Of a DNA stretch of 64,000 nt, positions 9,960 to 20,199 are shown piece by piece; position 1 is the first letter of the stretch; each line of letters begins with the position of its first letter. The DNA comes from Papaver somniferum. Taxonomy: Eukaryota > Streptophyta > Magnoliopsida > Ranunculales > Papaveraceae. The stretch lies in assembly GCF_003573695.1 (NCBI RefSeq), contig NC_039359.1, forward strand, positions 91,120,566 through 91,184,565. The letters run 5' to 3'. A program made the translations under genes and the position numbers. Under the pieces are notes generated by a model that worked only from the letters and a program-made list of their open reading frames with translations, made no database searches and was not told where the DNA came from.

Positions 9960-11835
9960 GTAAGAGTCTTTAAAGCATATAGGTTAATCTTTAGAATTGC
10001 CTTTGGTTAATATATGTAATAATTTGATGTAACTGTTAATTAGTGAATTTTAGGGTTGTCTTATCTGGATTGATGGAACATTATTTTTCCAATTTTGTTT
10101 GTGTTTTAATTTAAAAATAGTTACCATCATTTAAGCATTTCCTCAACATCTTATTTTGTGGTGCTACTTATTTAACAGGTGAATTGATTTTTTATGTTGC
10201 TTATAAGGTAACTGATCCAGTTGGCATTAGATTCTTGCACTTATAAGGCTGTATGAAAATCCAACTCCCCTTCCAGAGATTACTCTCTTTCTTCATTGGT
10301 GTTTAATTGTATGTATTTGATATGCTTAACCTAATGTGACTTTGATTTGATTTTGCAGCAGCAATTGAATATTATACCTATTGAGGCCTTTCCATATGAG
10401 ACTTTAGAGCTCTGGTTTTGTTGTCGTTCAGTTATATATGGTTAAATTGCAGGTAACAATAACATTTTGTCTCATCAGCTGAGATATTCAATATCTTTGT
10501 AGCTTCATATTCTGTTGATTTTTAAGTTCGGTGATTACTTTTCTCCTGCATGTCTTTTATCCACTTATTATACACAATTCGTGTATCTGAATTACCTGAA
10601 AACTTTGATGCATAATACCAAATCAAGGGCAGTGGTGCCAAGTTAGATAGACTGTAAATCGGTTTCGTATACGTTGAGTTTGTTTTAGTGGGATGAACTG
10701 CGAAGGTTCGTCAACTATTTCTGCATCTTCTTAATGAAACAAAAAGTTAGTTTGGCACGAAAGTTTTCTCTATTTTCTCTAGCGCCACGGTAGTTGGTTT
10801 ACAAGACCCCTGTAAGGCGATGCTTACTGCTATCATAGCCTAATGCCTTTAGGTACTGTTCATCTTATAAGTGGACCGTCCATATAAGGATGGGGAGCCT
10901 TTGTTTATCTTGGTATATTATCTCTTTCACAAGATCAGTCAGTTCTGTCCTCATTGTATCTGCTTTTGCTATAGGTAATAATTAAGTGGTTATTGTACGT
11001 TGTTACATCTGAATGTGATTTTAAGGAACTACGACTTTCTTGATGAAGATCACCTTAAAACTAAGTTCATTGTGACAGGTTTGTTTGTATGCCTACTGTT
11101 TCCTCCATTTAGACCTTATTAGTCTTGTTTCTTACATGATCTCTTCGATCCAGGCACCCCCAGCACCAAAGATCCTCAATTAAATGGTAAGAGATTGGTT
11201 TCTCAACTAAATGGAAAACGGCCTTTAGAAATCTTTTGAATGAGGGATTTAATCATCACCCTTTTCCGTTTCTTTTTCATGTAAATCGTTAGGCATTAAA
11301 CTATTTTTTCGGGATAATTTCCTGCGAACCACAGGTATCTGCTGCATAGGAAAAAAAAGCAGTTTACGAGAGATCTATCTGAGATGCATTCTGCAATTTG
11401 GTCTCAGGGTCCGATGCAGTAAGTTGACATACTATGAATCTATATCAGATAATAGTTTGTTATACTTTCTTTTTGATTAGTTTAACTTCCATGAATAATA
11501 ATTTCCCACCTTAGAAGCAGCACGTAATCGCTTATACTCTCATCTACCGCTGAACCTCAATACAAATTTATATGCAAGTTAAATTACTTTCCTGGGTAAG
11601 GGTAATATCTTTTGTATGGACTCTCAATAAAATTAAATTATTATATCTAACCGAATATCTATTTCCTACAGGTGATCCCATGTTAACTAGCTTGTTATCT
11701 CCTCATTCTTTTTTGTTTAGTTTGGTAGACCTTTACACTTGATAGTTGACATGCAAACTAAAAACTGCATGCTCTGTATAAATTGCTTGATTTGTTGTAT
11801 AAATTCATGATATTTTCTGTTGTTGCTTTCCCTAT

Positions 11836-11981
11836 TTTATACTTATGGTGTAGGATGATCTGGCACTTGCGCAACGTAGGATCTTGTACCGTAACTTGAT
11901 GAATACACTATGTTTTACTTTTATGTTTTGCATCCAAGGAAAATCCCAGCGGCAGAGTTTGGAGGAGCTCTTGCGGTGTGA
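11836..11981 (+). pseudogene. Captured terminal exons in CACTA-1
   Basis: After 'tatggtgtag' comes DDLALAQRRILYR. After 'ttttgca(t/g)c' comes PRKIPAAEFGGALAV and a stop. In CACTA-3 the second acceptor is intact ('gcagCC', 53272 area); in CACTA-1 it is mutated to 'gcatcc'. The frame is kept in both copies. The parent gene is not recognised. Confidence 0.35.
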
Positions 11982-12344
11982 ATACGCATGGCATCTTTAG
12001 TAAACAAGACATGGATTAAGCACGCAATAGAAATGCATTTGTCCTTACGAAACTTTGTTGAGGCTTCATGCCCCTCTATTCGAACGTGTTTACTTGTTTT
12101 GATACTTATTGAGATGTCCTTGTTAACTCCTGTAGAATCCATATATCAAGATAAATGTAAACTATGTTTTGTAAGATAGTATTATCTATCAGATTCAAAG
12201 CCTTGTTTAGTAATTTTAATTAAGATTATTTCACTTATTTCCATTTTCTGTTTTGTAAGGCATAAAGATATGCGTAAACTTCCCAGTATCTTATATATGT
12301 TAAACAGTTTGGACTCTGTGAATATTGTCTATTGGTTACTGTAA

Positions 12345-12624
12345 TAATAAAGGATTCGTGTCCAAAGATCAAGTTTGGTCACGGTGTATCTCAGCATCCC
12401 GTGACTAAAGGGAAGACCTGTCATGGTGTACAATGAAAGTCCGTGACTACTGAAGTTGTGGTCACGGTGGAGTTGATGATATAGCCACGAAAAAGACTGT
12501 GACCAAAAAGGTTGACTTTTGGCCTCGCAGGCTTTAGTCACGGTTTTTCAAAAATGGATTACTGTGACGATAGATATTTGGACACGGTAAGTTACCGAGA
12601 CTAAAGGCCATTTTTGTACTAGTG
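12345..12624 (+). repeat. CACTA-1 right subterminal repeats
   Basis: Many GTCACGG/CCGTGAC and GGACACGG motifs in both orientations within about 280 bp of the terminus. This is the usual layout of binding sites for the CACTA TNPA-type protein. The same motifs, including GGCCTCGCA, occur at the left end of CACTA-2. Confidence 0.8.
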
Positions 12625-12627
12625 CTA

Positions 12628-12810
12628 TTGACAACGTTCTCAGCACAGTGCCATACAAAAAATAAAACAGCATCCTTTAGTAGAAATTATGTAGACAACG
12701 TGTAACACAAAACCAGTTCTAAAAACTGTTTTACTAACCACTAATCATAGCGGCATACAGACAAAAACAACAAACGGAAGAATCTAAATATATATTTTTG
12801 CTAAAATAAA
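12628..12810. other. Target sequence resumed right of CACTA-1; SKP1 remnant 3' flank
   Basis: Continues the sequence broken at 9367. The middle copy (38473-38655) shows it uninterrupted. It contains 'aaaacagcatcctttagtag', possibly the 3' UTR of the SKP1-like remnant that follows. No gene is seen. Confidence 0.5.
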
Positions 12811-12993
12811 TCACCCAAAATCCCATTGATATACGCTGCGAGCATATTCTTTTTCTTTAGGGGTAAATTGGTTTTCAATATTGTTAAATGTTCGATCTAT
12901 CTCCTCTAGTGCCATATGTTTAATGATGTCCCCCACTTCTTGTGTTGTCAACTCCAGCAAGCTCTGCATGTTAAAAAATCTCGCCGCCACGAG
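12811..12993 (-). pseudogene. SKP1-like C-terminal fragment, copy A
   Basis: Sixty codons on the minus strand, from LVAARFFNMQSLLELTTQEV to EYARSVYQWDFG and a stop. They align with the C-terminal half of plant SKP1/ASK proteins (family pattern: AANYLNI, SLLDL, TPEEIR, F-T-P-E-E-E, NQWAFE). SKP1 joins cullin to F-box proteins in SCF ubiquitin ligases, and this C-terminal region is the F-box-binding half. The N-terminal half is missing and an in-frame stop lies just upstream. The usual WAF is WDF here. It is a truncated pseudogene. Confidence 0.8.
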
Positions 12994-13200
12994 TTATCTC
13001 AAGTAATATATTTATACTACAACACATTTACTAAATGGGGATCTGTGTTTACTTCTACAAGAACCTTGTAGATTTGTGTTCTCCTTGAAAGAACCTCTCA
13101 GATCTATATTTTTACCCACAAACATTTTCCGAATCCAAGCCTTTTAGATCTTTGAAACCATTTCAGTTAAGTTTTTATCATCCTCAGTAAATATTCATGT
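12994..13200. other. Short intergenic stretch before the gypsy block
   Basis: AT-rich sequence between the SKP1 remnant and the gypsy gag leader, conserved in all three copies. No gene is seen. Confidence 0.4.
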
Positions 13201-13203
13201 CGC

Positions 13204-13509
13204 GTGGTTTCTAACAAACATAGCAAGCAGAAGGACGAAATGCTTAAAACAGCCAACAAGAAGCAAGATGGAGCGGAAAGCACGATGCCCTTGGATGCCA
13301 ACATGGTAGCAACAGCAGCTCTGAAGGCCGCAGCAACCAAAGAAGGTGCCTCCATAGTAGCAGAGATCTCTCGTGCAAACGAACAACGCGAAGGGGTAGC
13401 AGAGTCGATGACACAAAAACCCCTTTATGGGATGCCGCTCACCAATGAGAAGAATAAACCGGTGCTGACCAATCAACCTCTTCTAACAGTGGACCAACCA
13501 ACACATTAA
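13204..13509 (+). pseudogene. Gypsy gag leader ORF
   Basis: A 101-codon frame rich in Ala, Lys and Glu, with MLKTANKKQDGAESTMPLDA and a run of Ala residues. No catalytic domain. It is the N-terminal, probably coiled, part of gag and ends at a stop before the conserved domain. In copy B the region 13360-13711 is deleted. Confidence 0.6.
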
Positions 13510-13736
13510 CTAATAGAGCTTCAAGCCCCGCACATCTATCCATTGGTCCCTTTAATACAGATTGTTGACGAATGTCACACTGTAGCCGTCGGTGGACAAC
13601 CACGGGTGGGAACTCCGAACAAAAGATCGAACCAGTCCATTTAAATATAGTAGAGATTATAAAGTTGAAAAGAATCCAGAAGGTATACGCATAGGTTGTG
13701 TCCCTACTCACACAATAAAACCAGCAGCTCAAAGAT

Positions 13737-14689
13737 ATGATCTCCAAGAGTAACGAAGTAGGGAACTTGCACGACGAAGCTAATTCCAAGGAACCGCTTC
13801 TTAATCAAGACCGAAGGATGGTAGCAGCTAATGTCGACAATCCCGAACCGTTAAATCGAAGAGCGTCCAAAGGAAAGAGATTATCCGATCCATATTATGT
13901 TCCTGAGGACTCGGACTATTTCGACAGTGAGAACCGAAGACCAGGACAATCTACGATCAGAGAGGACCATCAACTCTCCATGGAGAACATTCGTGTTGAA
14001 ATGATAGCTAAAATTCAGCAACAGAAGACGAGGTGAGGAGGAAGAAGGATGGAAGAAGTGATGATAGAAGCCTTATTCCCCAGAAGTGTTTCATCCCACC
14101 CTTCGAGTGTTACGGTGGATCCAGTGACCCCGCGGCCCATCTTCGGTACTACAATCGTATTTTAGCCCGATGGGATCAGGATGACGTGGTCCTCTGCACA
14201 TACTTCCCTTCAAGTTTGAAAGGATCGACTCTATCGTGGTTCGAAAACCTACCACCCAATTCCATAGACTCCTACAACCAGCTCACTGAGAAATTCTTAA
14301 GGACTTACATGTACAACAAGGCCGTCAACGCAAGAATGGACAAGATCTTCTCGTTAGCGGTCCCATACAAAGAAACCATCAGGGAATATATCGATAAGTG
14401 GCACAAAATCTGTCAATCGATAGAAAACATGGATCTGGTAGTCAGTATCAATTGCTACAAATTGGGATTGGATAGGATGAGTCATTTGTTTGTCGAGATT
14501 CATGGAAGTGTCCATGCGACCGAAGGAGATCTTCGAGTAATCCAGTGGGAAAATCCCAAGGCCCATACACAAAGATCTCATCGGACTAATTCGGTGGATC
14601 AAGCCAGCGGATCCTCTAGAGGCAACTCGGTGGAACATTCCAACGAAGATAAGAGAGGACGAAGGGATGATCGGCGGCGTGATGACTGA
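13737..14689 (+). pseudogene. Gypsy Gag (Retrotrans_gag domain), frameshifted
   Basis: The first part (13737-14036) is charged and includes DPYYVPEDSDYFDSENRR. A -1 shift near 14030 leads to the second part (14033-14689). That part carries the conserved gag core: IPPFECYGGSSDPAAHLRYY, TYFPSSLKGSTLSWFENLPP and the REYIDKWHKIC region. This is the capsid-forming domain of Ty3/gypsy elements. It ends in a basic RRDDRRRDD tail. Long antisense frames here are shadows. Confidence 0.85.
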
Positions 14690-15060
14690 AAATTTTAAGA
14701 CCAAGTTTTCACGAAGCTAAACACCAACTACCCTCGCATCCTAAGGGAGATTAAGGATCGAGAAAGCCCAGAGTGGCCTTGGTCCAAAGGAAAGCAGCCA
14801 CCCAGGTCTGAAAAGTCAAGAGACTATTGTAAGTACCACTGCGTCAACGAGCATGAGACTGAAAAGTGCAAGAAACTCAAAATAATGATCCAAAAGCTGA
14901 TTAACGCTAGTGACCTCAAGAAATATGTTCAGAAGGAAGAAATCGATGACCGGGAAAAACGAATCAAGCAATCCCAACTACCCAAGGGTAATCGAACACT
15001 CAATACCATTTCATCGTCCGAATATAATGCCCCTCACTGACTACCCAGATAAGAAAAAGA
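14690..15060 (+). pseudogene. Gypsy nucleocapsid / zinc-knuckle-like region
   Basis: Continues gag in another frame. CKYH...HETEKC is the C-x2-H-x(n)-H-x4-C style zinc-binding motif common in plant gypsy Gag. It is followed by Lys-rich LKKYVQKEE and then stops near 15040. It is broken by frameshifts. Confidence 0.65.
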
Positions 15061-15518
15061 TTGAGAAAACAATTTGAGGACTACAGCGAGTTGTACAAGA
15101 TTGACGGATTTGAAGTTGATGATCACGGAAAATGGATGAACGTACCGATGATATTCGATGTTGATGATGTGGAAGAAGACATGGAGGACCACAACGATCC
15201 TTTAGTTCTTACGTTATCAGTAGCAGGATGCAACATCAAGAAGATTTTTACTGACGGAGGGAGTTCAGTCAATGTTCTGTTTATGATACGTTCAAACGAA
15301 TGGAATTGAATGATGATGAACTGATGTTATCTTACTATACCATCTATGGATTCAACGGCGCACCTAAGAAGCCTCAAGGACACAGAAGTAAAGGCATGAC
15401 CGATAAATACCTATTCAGTATGGTAGACGCTCCTTCTCCCTACAACGCCATCATCGGTCAAATATGGGTACACAAACTCAAAGAAGTATCAGCAACATAT
15501 CATCAATACCTTAGATGA
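15061..15518 (+). pseudogene. Gypsy retropepsin-like protease, frameshifted
   Basis: Two overlapping frames. 15061-15309 has DPLVLTLSVAGCNIKKIFTD and then GGSSVNVLF, corresponding to the D-x-GSS flap of plant gypsy proteases. 15300-15518 has YTIYGFNGAPK and DAPSPYNAIIGQIW. A 1-bp loss after VLF breaks the frame. A short copy at 39336-39448 keeps the unshifted reading (VLFYDTFKRM). The domain ends at YHQYLR and a stop, then runs into the polypurine tract. Confidence 0.8.
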
Positions 15519-15552
15519 GAGGTAATGGAAATTAAGGGAGATCAAGGGGGAG

Positions 15553-15800
15553 TGTTGTAGTAATATGAGTGGTTGACCACTTGAGGTGGCATTGTGCATG
15601 TACTTTTATCTTCATTCTTCACACATGTAATACTTTCTCCATTACCACCAACACATGTAGCAACACTACTTCCTACATATCTTCTTTGTCATGTGTACTT
15701 AAAGAGAAATAAGAAAATGAATAAAACACTCACTGATTTTCCTTCTCTTCTATTTTGGTTTCTTCTCAATTAAATCTTTGTTCCCTTAAACACAATAACA
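15553..15800 (+). repeat. LTR following the gypsy gag-pro block (PPT-LTR-PBS arrangement)
   Basis: Begins TGTTGTAGTAATATG right after the polypurine run and ends ACACAATAACA, about 248 bp. It has an AATAAA signal near 15718. Downstream, ATCACGTTATCAGCACC looks like a primer-binding-type site. So this LTR is preceded by a 3'-end signal and followed by a 5'-end signal, as in a tandem or single-LTR junction. Copy B counterpart: 56544-56791. Confidence 0.65.
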
Positions 15801-16210
15801 TAATCACGTTATCAGCACCTTGCCTTACCATTTGAGTATCAATCTTTCAAACACAAACCAAAAGAAAGTTGTTGCCTTCATTCTCAAATCAAGTAGGATT
15901 TTTCCAAAGAAGTTCTTCTTGTTTTCTACATCAAGTAAGGAAAGCTAAAAGAAGGTATATCTAAACTATACCTCCTTTTTGATTTTTTAAGAAAATTCAT
16001 GCATTCTTTTACTCATGCATTTTTTCTCTAAATTGTGATATATTTCTCTCAAGGTTATATATCACATAATGATATGAAATCTCATGGTAGTATATTTCTT
16101 TAGATAAAAGTTTATTTACTTTTATTTAAAAGAAAAAAAATATATTTATGAAGTAATTAATTAATTAAAATCATTTCTTTATGACCAAAAGATATTGTAG
16201 TATTTTGATA
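15801..16210 (+). other. Post-LTR leader of the truncated retrotransposon
   Basis: Starts with the putative primer-binding site and continues as a non-coding, AT-rich leader with 'ttaattaattaatt'. It stops at 16210, where LINE sequence (CCGATGAAGATG) begins. No ORF. Confidence 0.5.
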
Positions 16211-16989
16211 CCGATGAAGATGAAAGACTCAAATGGAGAGAACTCTTGATGGTGGGATTCTGGATCATCTGGAAAGAGCGTTGTGATTGTGTTTTCCAGG
16301 AGAAAACCCAACACCCTCTTAATACTTCCTCCAGAATTCAGTATCAATTACTGAATTTTAATCACACATCGCATGATAGAAATTTGAATACCACTTCTAC
16401 AATTTCCATGACTTTTACATATGAAAAGCATGCATCTGACAATTTGCATCATATTCATTATGCAGATATGCTTTCCCTGCATAATTTATAAAATAATCAT
16501 GCGACAGATTTTGCTGTGTTTAAAATTCATGTAGATGCATCATTTGATATTAATACTAATGGGTGTGGCTCTGGTATGGTTTTATACAATACTGCAGGTG
16601 AATGCACATGCTTCAAAGGAACCTATGCAACTGGAATAATCAATACAGGGACTGGAGAATGCCTGGCAATGCGGGAGGGATTACAATGGGACAAAGCTAT
16701 GGAATTGGATGGGATTCATCTACTTGCTAATGCTGAAGTAGTTGTCAACTCCATCAAGAATAATCTATCTCTTGTCAGTTGGGAGAATAGGAAAATTTTA
16801 AGAGGCATCAAAGTATTTTTAGAGTCTTTTACTTTTGTTAAAGTCAGTTATGTTAGTAGAGATATTAATCAGTTAGCTGATTCTGTATCTAAGAAGATTA
16901 GGAAGGATAGGTTGTTGATTGAAGAGTTCAGTAACGACACCAGGCATACTGAAACTTTGCTTAGTAATTTTGTTGATTTTGGTTAATTT
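16211..16989 (+). pseudogene. LINE-B C-terminal part: zf-RVT tail and RNase H-like domain, copy A
   Basis: Enters within the zf-RVT domain (MMVGFWIIWKERCDCVF, the conserved IW-K-ER motif), then a stop, then an open RNase H-like domain of 156 codons (16516-16986). Catalytic positions: Asp in KIHVDASF, Glu in ECLAMREGL, then LLANAEVVVNS where Asp is usual (altered), and Asp in NQLADSVSKK. The RVT_3-type RNase H of L1-like plant elements removes RNA during target-primed reverse transcription. The loss of one carboxylate and the missing RT make it a dead fragment. Confidence 0.85.
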
Positions 16990-17191
16990 TTATTAATATA
17001 ATTCACTAGTTATCTAGAAAAAATATATACCCATCCGATCATGAGTGATACCTTCTTTTATGCCTTGCTAGGGTTAGGTTAACTTTAAGTTTTCTATTAG
17101 AAAACCGTGACCAATTAGGATTAGAAATTTGTATATAGACGGTTTCAGTAATCGCTTAGGACTAGGAGGAGTTTATTTATGTTGTCTTGCC
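16990..17191 (+). other. F-box upstream region, copy A
   Basis: About 270 bp from the LINE fragment to the F-box start codon; AT-rich, no gene. It is the putative promoter, with a TATA box at 17192. Confidence 0.5.
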
Positions 17192-17199
17192 TATAAATA
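17192..17199 (+). promoter_or_regulatory. TATA box of F-box gene, copy A
   Basis: TATAAATA, 60 bp before the ATG at 17260 and followed by a pyrimidine-rich leader. It is identical in copy B, so the promoter was duplicated with the gene. Confidence 0.55.
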
Positions 17200-17259
17200 C
17201 ATATCCTCTGTCATATACTCGTTTTTATTCATTCTTTCAACGTTTGAATCATTATACTT

Positions 17260-18362
17260 ATGGGTAGTGCTCTGCCTGAAGATGTATTATTTGAGATTTT
17301 CATGCGTCTCCCAGTAAAATCACTGTTGCGATTCAAGTCTGCATGTAAAACATGGTATGCACTCATCGAAAGCTCCGACTTCATCTATCGCCACGCCAAT
17401 ATGACAGATTATAAATCCAAGTTAGGCACCTTGATCTGTCAATTCGACACATCCGATCAGTTTTTCGTGCTTTCTGGTGATGAGAGCTTGGAGGTGTTCG
17501 AAGATCGAGGTAATGGGCCATGTTTTAATAAGGACTATTCTGATGATACTCCACGTAGAGAGATGGTAGCTTCCTGTCATGGGATAATCTGCATACGATA
17601 TAAGAAAACCAAGGATATTGGTCTCTGGAACCCTGCTACCAGACAATGCAGGATTCTCCCAAAACCGTTAAGTTACGGAAATTTAAGTCCACGCAGTAAT
17701 TCCGTTGGCTTCGGATTGGATATCGTAAACAAGGATTACAAAGTGCTGCTAGTCACGTCATTCAGACAAGACGGGTGGAGTCAGTCATACCCTTTAGATT
17801 GTGTTCGTAAAGTTCAAATTTACAGCCTACGTAGTGATTCTTGGAGATGATTCTTGGAGCCTGGAGTACTTTAACCGAACATCTTCATCTAATTTTGATA
17901 GCGATAAAGTGATTCTTTCGTTCGACTTTAACAAAGAGATATTTAGAAAATTTCTGGCTCCAGCTGGTGCTGACTACGTACGTTTGTGTCCCCAGTTATA
18001 TTCAGTACGTGATAAACTGGCCTGCACTAAGTCTCAGTGTACTCGTGATGGACTGTTTTTTGAGGTATGGGTTCTGAATGATTATAATACGAAGGAGGAG
18101 TGTTGGACTCAACTATATAGATTCAGACCCTTATCATTAGTCTATCCCTTCGGTCCGTTTGCGTTAACAAGGAATGGCTGAGTTTGGATTTATGATTACT
18201 TCGTCTGAGGTTATAAAAGTATACAACTTTACAACGGGTGAAATTGAGGATCCTACTAGCTGCCTGATCAATACAAAAGCAAAAAGAAAAAAGAAGGACA
18301 TCAAACTTGATGATGGGTTCAACGTTTACTTCTACAAGGAAAGCCTCATTTCAATCTATTAA
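17260..18362 (+). pseudogene. F-box/FBA gene, copy A (broken)
   Basis: Same gene as 58250-59425. The F-box (LPEDVLFEIFMRLPVKSLLR) and the first half of the FBA domain are open for 196 codons. After SLRSDSW, a segment of 87 bp in copy B is replaced by 13 bp that repeat the neighbouring GATTCTTGGAG, a net loss of 74 bp and a frameshift to a stop. A second break is a 1-bp insertion at 18177 (GGCTGAG against GGCGAG). The promoter and the start are intact, so a truncated protein containing only the SKP1-binding F-box part could in principle be made. Confidence 0.95.
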
Positions 18363-18915
18363 CGCAAAATGGCTGGCAATGCAGCGGAAGAGAACTATTG
18401 ATTGCTAGCTAGCTAGTTCCCGTGACCATGGAAACACCTCGTTTCAATCAGGATGTAGTGTACATTTTTTTATGTAAGAAGAGTTTTTAAAGAGTAACCA
18501 GACAATATTATTGTAATTATTATTATTTTTCAAGTTTCATTTAAAATCTTAATAATTGGCTTCTCATTGATCATCTTACTTTTGTTTAATTTATTTAATT
18601 ACCCGAATGGGTAAAACATTCATGCATTGCTTGGGTCCGGTCCTTCGTCATGAGTAATCATACCAATGTCCTTTTTAACACAGAAAATATGCACACAACC
18701 AAATTATTTACACAACCATAAATAAAAGAAACTAGTTCTGATCGCAACATTCGAATACCCAAACTAAATATGTTAAACAGCTTTCTTAACTAGATTTTTT
18801 TTAATAAAAAAATAAGTTTTATTAGAGAATGAGGAATGTACAAAAGTCTATCAAAGATAGACTAAAAAAAAACAACTAACGAGAAATTAGTTTCCCAATT
18901 TTAAACAACATAAGA
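18363..18915. other. F-box 3' flank and LINE tail, copy A
   Basis: Same conserved flank as 8552-9012, followed from about 18790 by the LINE 3' tail (minus strand) cut short at 18915, where a different sequence begins. No gene. Confidence 0.6.
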
Positions 18916-18919
18916 AGCC

Positions 18920-19262
18920 TCCATAGATAGCACCCATCCCTTTATTTTTTTGCACTTCTTAAATACTAGGTTGAACATACATTAAATTTTCTTTGAGCAC
19001 GTTGTGTTCTTCCTCATCGTGTTTCCTTTATACACATTACCTTCCCCTTGTGACTAACATCCGGATCTCCACTTCTCTCAAAAATAATTTCAAAACGAGT
19101 TTTGCTTTCTTTTCCATTCTAAACTAATACGCGCATGGCTTTCTTGGCATGTCCTCTAGCCCAATTCTTCGCATCAATAGGTAAGTCAAATACCAACTCA
19201 TTGACATAGTGATGGGATGTATCTTCGAACAACATATCAACTGGAGAAGGTTGATCATCCAT
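18920..19262 (-). pseudogene. FAR1/MULE-transposase-like N-terminal fragment, copy A
   Basis: From an ATG at 19262 the minus strand reads MDDQPSPVDMLFEDTSHHYV, then NWARGHAKKAMRVLV, a stop, and NGKESKTRFEIIFERSGDPD. The W-AR-HAKK...R-x-ERSG pattern is like the N-terminal DNA-binding region of FAR1-type and Mutator-like transposases. The premature stop and later frameshifts mark it as dead. Family call is tentative. Confidence 0.35.
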
Positions 19263-19279
19263 TGGTATAAGTTAGCGTT

Positions 19280-19600
19280 CAATCTACAAGAAATTGAAGA
19301 ACATCAATTTCAATAAAAAATAAGTTCGGCAACGAAATAATTTTATCGAAAAAATCGAACACAAAGTTCGGTTAAGCAGTTTTGCAAACCAACCGAAGTT
19401 AGCAGTTTGCTTAAAAATATTTTGGTACGTGAAGTTCGGCTGGGAACTTGGTTGGGTTAAAGTTTGCGAACCAACCAAACTTCGTACACCTGGTAAAATC
19501 TTAATTATACGTAAAGTTCGGTAAGAAATTTTTAGAGGTTATAGTTCGTGAACCAACCGAATTACGTACACTTGGTAAAATCTTAATTATATGTTGTGCC
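19280..19600. repeat. Degenerate array of AGTTCGG / CCGAAC motifs
   Basis: Within about 320 bp there are many AAGTTCGG and GAACCAACCGAA motifs in both orientations, with 'gtacacttggtaaaatcttaattat' repeated twice. It could be the subterminal region of another element. Same array at 60380-60640. Confidence 0.55.
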
Positions 19601-19879
19601 ATCTGCCTCATATTGTTGTTGAGAGCTTTCCATCTGCCGCATAGTCTGTTAGTATGTACGTCACTTGGTTTCCTTCTCTATGGTTGTGCTGGATAGTGCA
19701 ATACGAAATGTATACCATGGTTTCCTTATCTATGGTTGGCATTGGCGCATTCTCTGGTTTATTTCAGCAGTCATTCGTGGTATATACCATGGTGTGTTGG
19801 TGGAAGAATTTATGAAGCACATGAGATTTTCAGGATCTGTCTCAAATGAATTTTTTATCATTGTCTTTCTGTCGTGGAT

Positions 19880-20069
19880 CTAGATGTCAATAATGTGGCC
19901 TAAGTCTCAGTCATTAAAGCATTGGTTATTCCTAATAGCTGCGCAAGAGCCGTTACGGTTCCCGCCTTCGAATCCCTGCAGATGGAACCCGTACCTAAAA
20001 CTCCAGGGTGTTCCCATGACAATTCCATTTGTTGATATTGATCCAATCCCTATCCGAACAGCTTACTGA
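19880..20069 (-). pseudogene. LINE-A RNase H-like segment, copy A
   Basis: The minus strand reads GTGSICRDSKAGTVTALAQL, then NALMTET, resembling the start of the RVT_3 RNase H domain (G-x-G-x-V-x-RD-x-G...A-x-E). It is short and out of frame with upstream parts. The frame is better preserved in copy B (60923-61111). Confidence 0.5.
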
Positions 20070-20199
20070 GAGAGTTGTTATTTAGATGTTACTTTCTAAG
20101 GTACTGGTTGGTGGTTCTCCAAGAATAACCAGAGGTGTGAGATCTTCTTTTCCATTCGGATTCCTGTTGTTGCTTTGAGAACCGTTGCATACCTTTGTT

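Larger units (their letters stand above)
9368..12624 (+). mobile_element. CACTA-1: non-autonomous CACTA element carrying gene fragments
   Basis: Begins CACTAGTACAACTATGG and ends with the inverse of CACTAGTACAAAAATGG (15 of 17 match). It is flanked by the 3-bp target duplication CTA (9365-9367, 12625-12627). Subterminal GTCACGG/CCGTGAC motifs lie at both ends. Length is 3257 bp. No transposase is seen; the interior has exon-like pieces on the plus strand. An unoccupied version of the same site exists at 38470-38472. Its ends match those of CACTA-2 (27265-32452) in inverted orientation, so a related element probably supplied the transposase. Confidence 0.95.
13201..15552 (+). mobile_element. 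Ty3/gypsy-type gag-protease block lacking RT, copy A
   Basis: Contains a gag leader ORF, a Retrotrans_gag domain, a zinc-knuckle-like segment and a retropepsin-like segment. It then goes straight into a polypurine tract (GGGAGATCAAGGGGG) and LTR at 15553. No reverse transcriptase, RNase H or integrase is present. The layout resembles a terminal-repeat retrotransposon with only GAG. No 5' LTR is seen upstream of 13201. Copies lie at 54545-56543 and, inverted, at 39468-41517. Confidence 0.8.

Noticed and set aside
11921..12179. Overlapping 73- and 63-codon frames on opposite strands near 12 kb
   Set aside because: They overlap each other across the captured terminal exon and its 3' flank; neither has a domain.
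12329..12541. 70-codon minus-strand frame in CACTA-1
   Set aside because: Lies wholly in subterminal GTCACGG repeats; no start context or domain.
14354..14704. 116-codon minus-strand frame in the gag region
   Set aside because: Exact shadow of the Gag frame on the plus strand; it recurs wherever gag does (40090-40440, 55344-55694).
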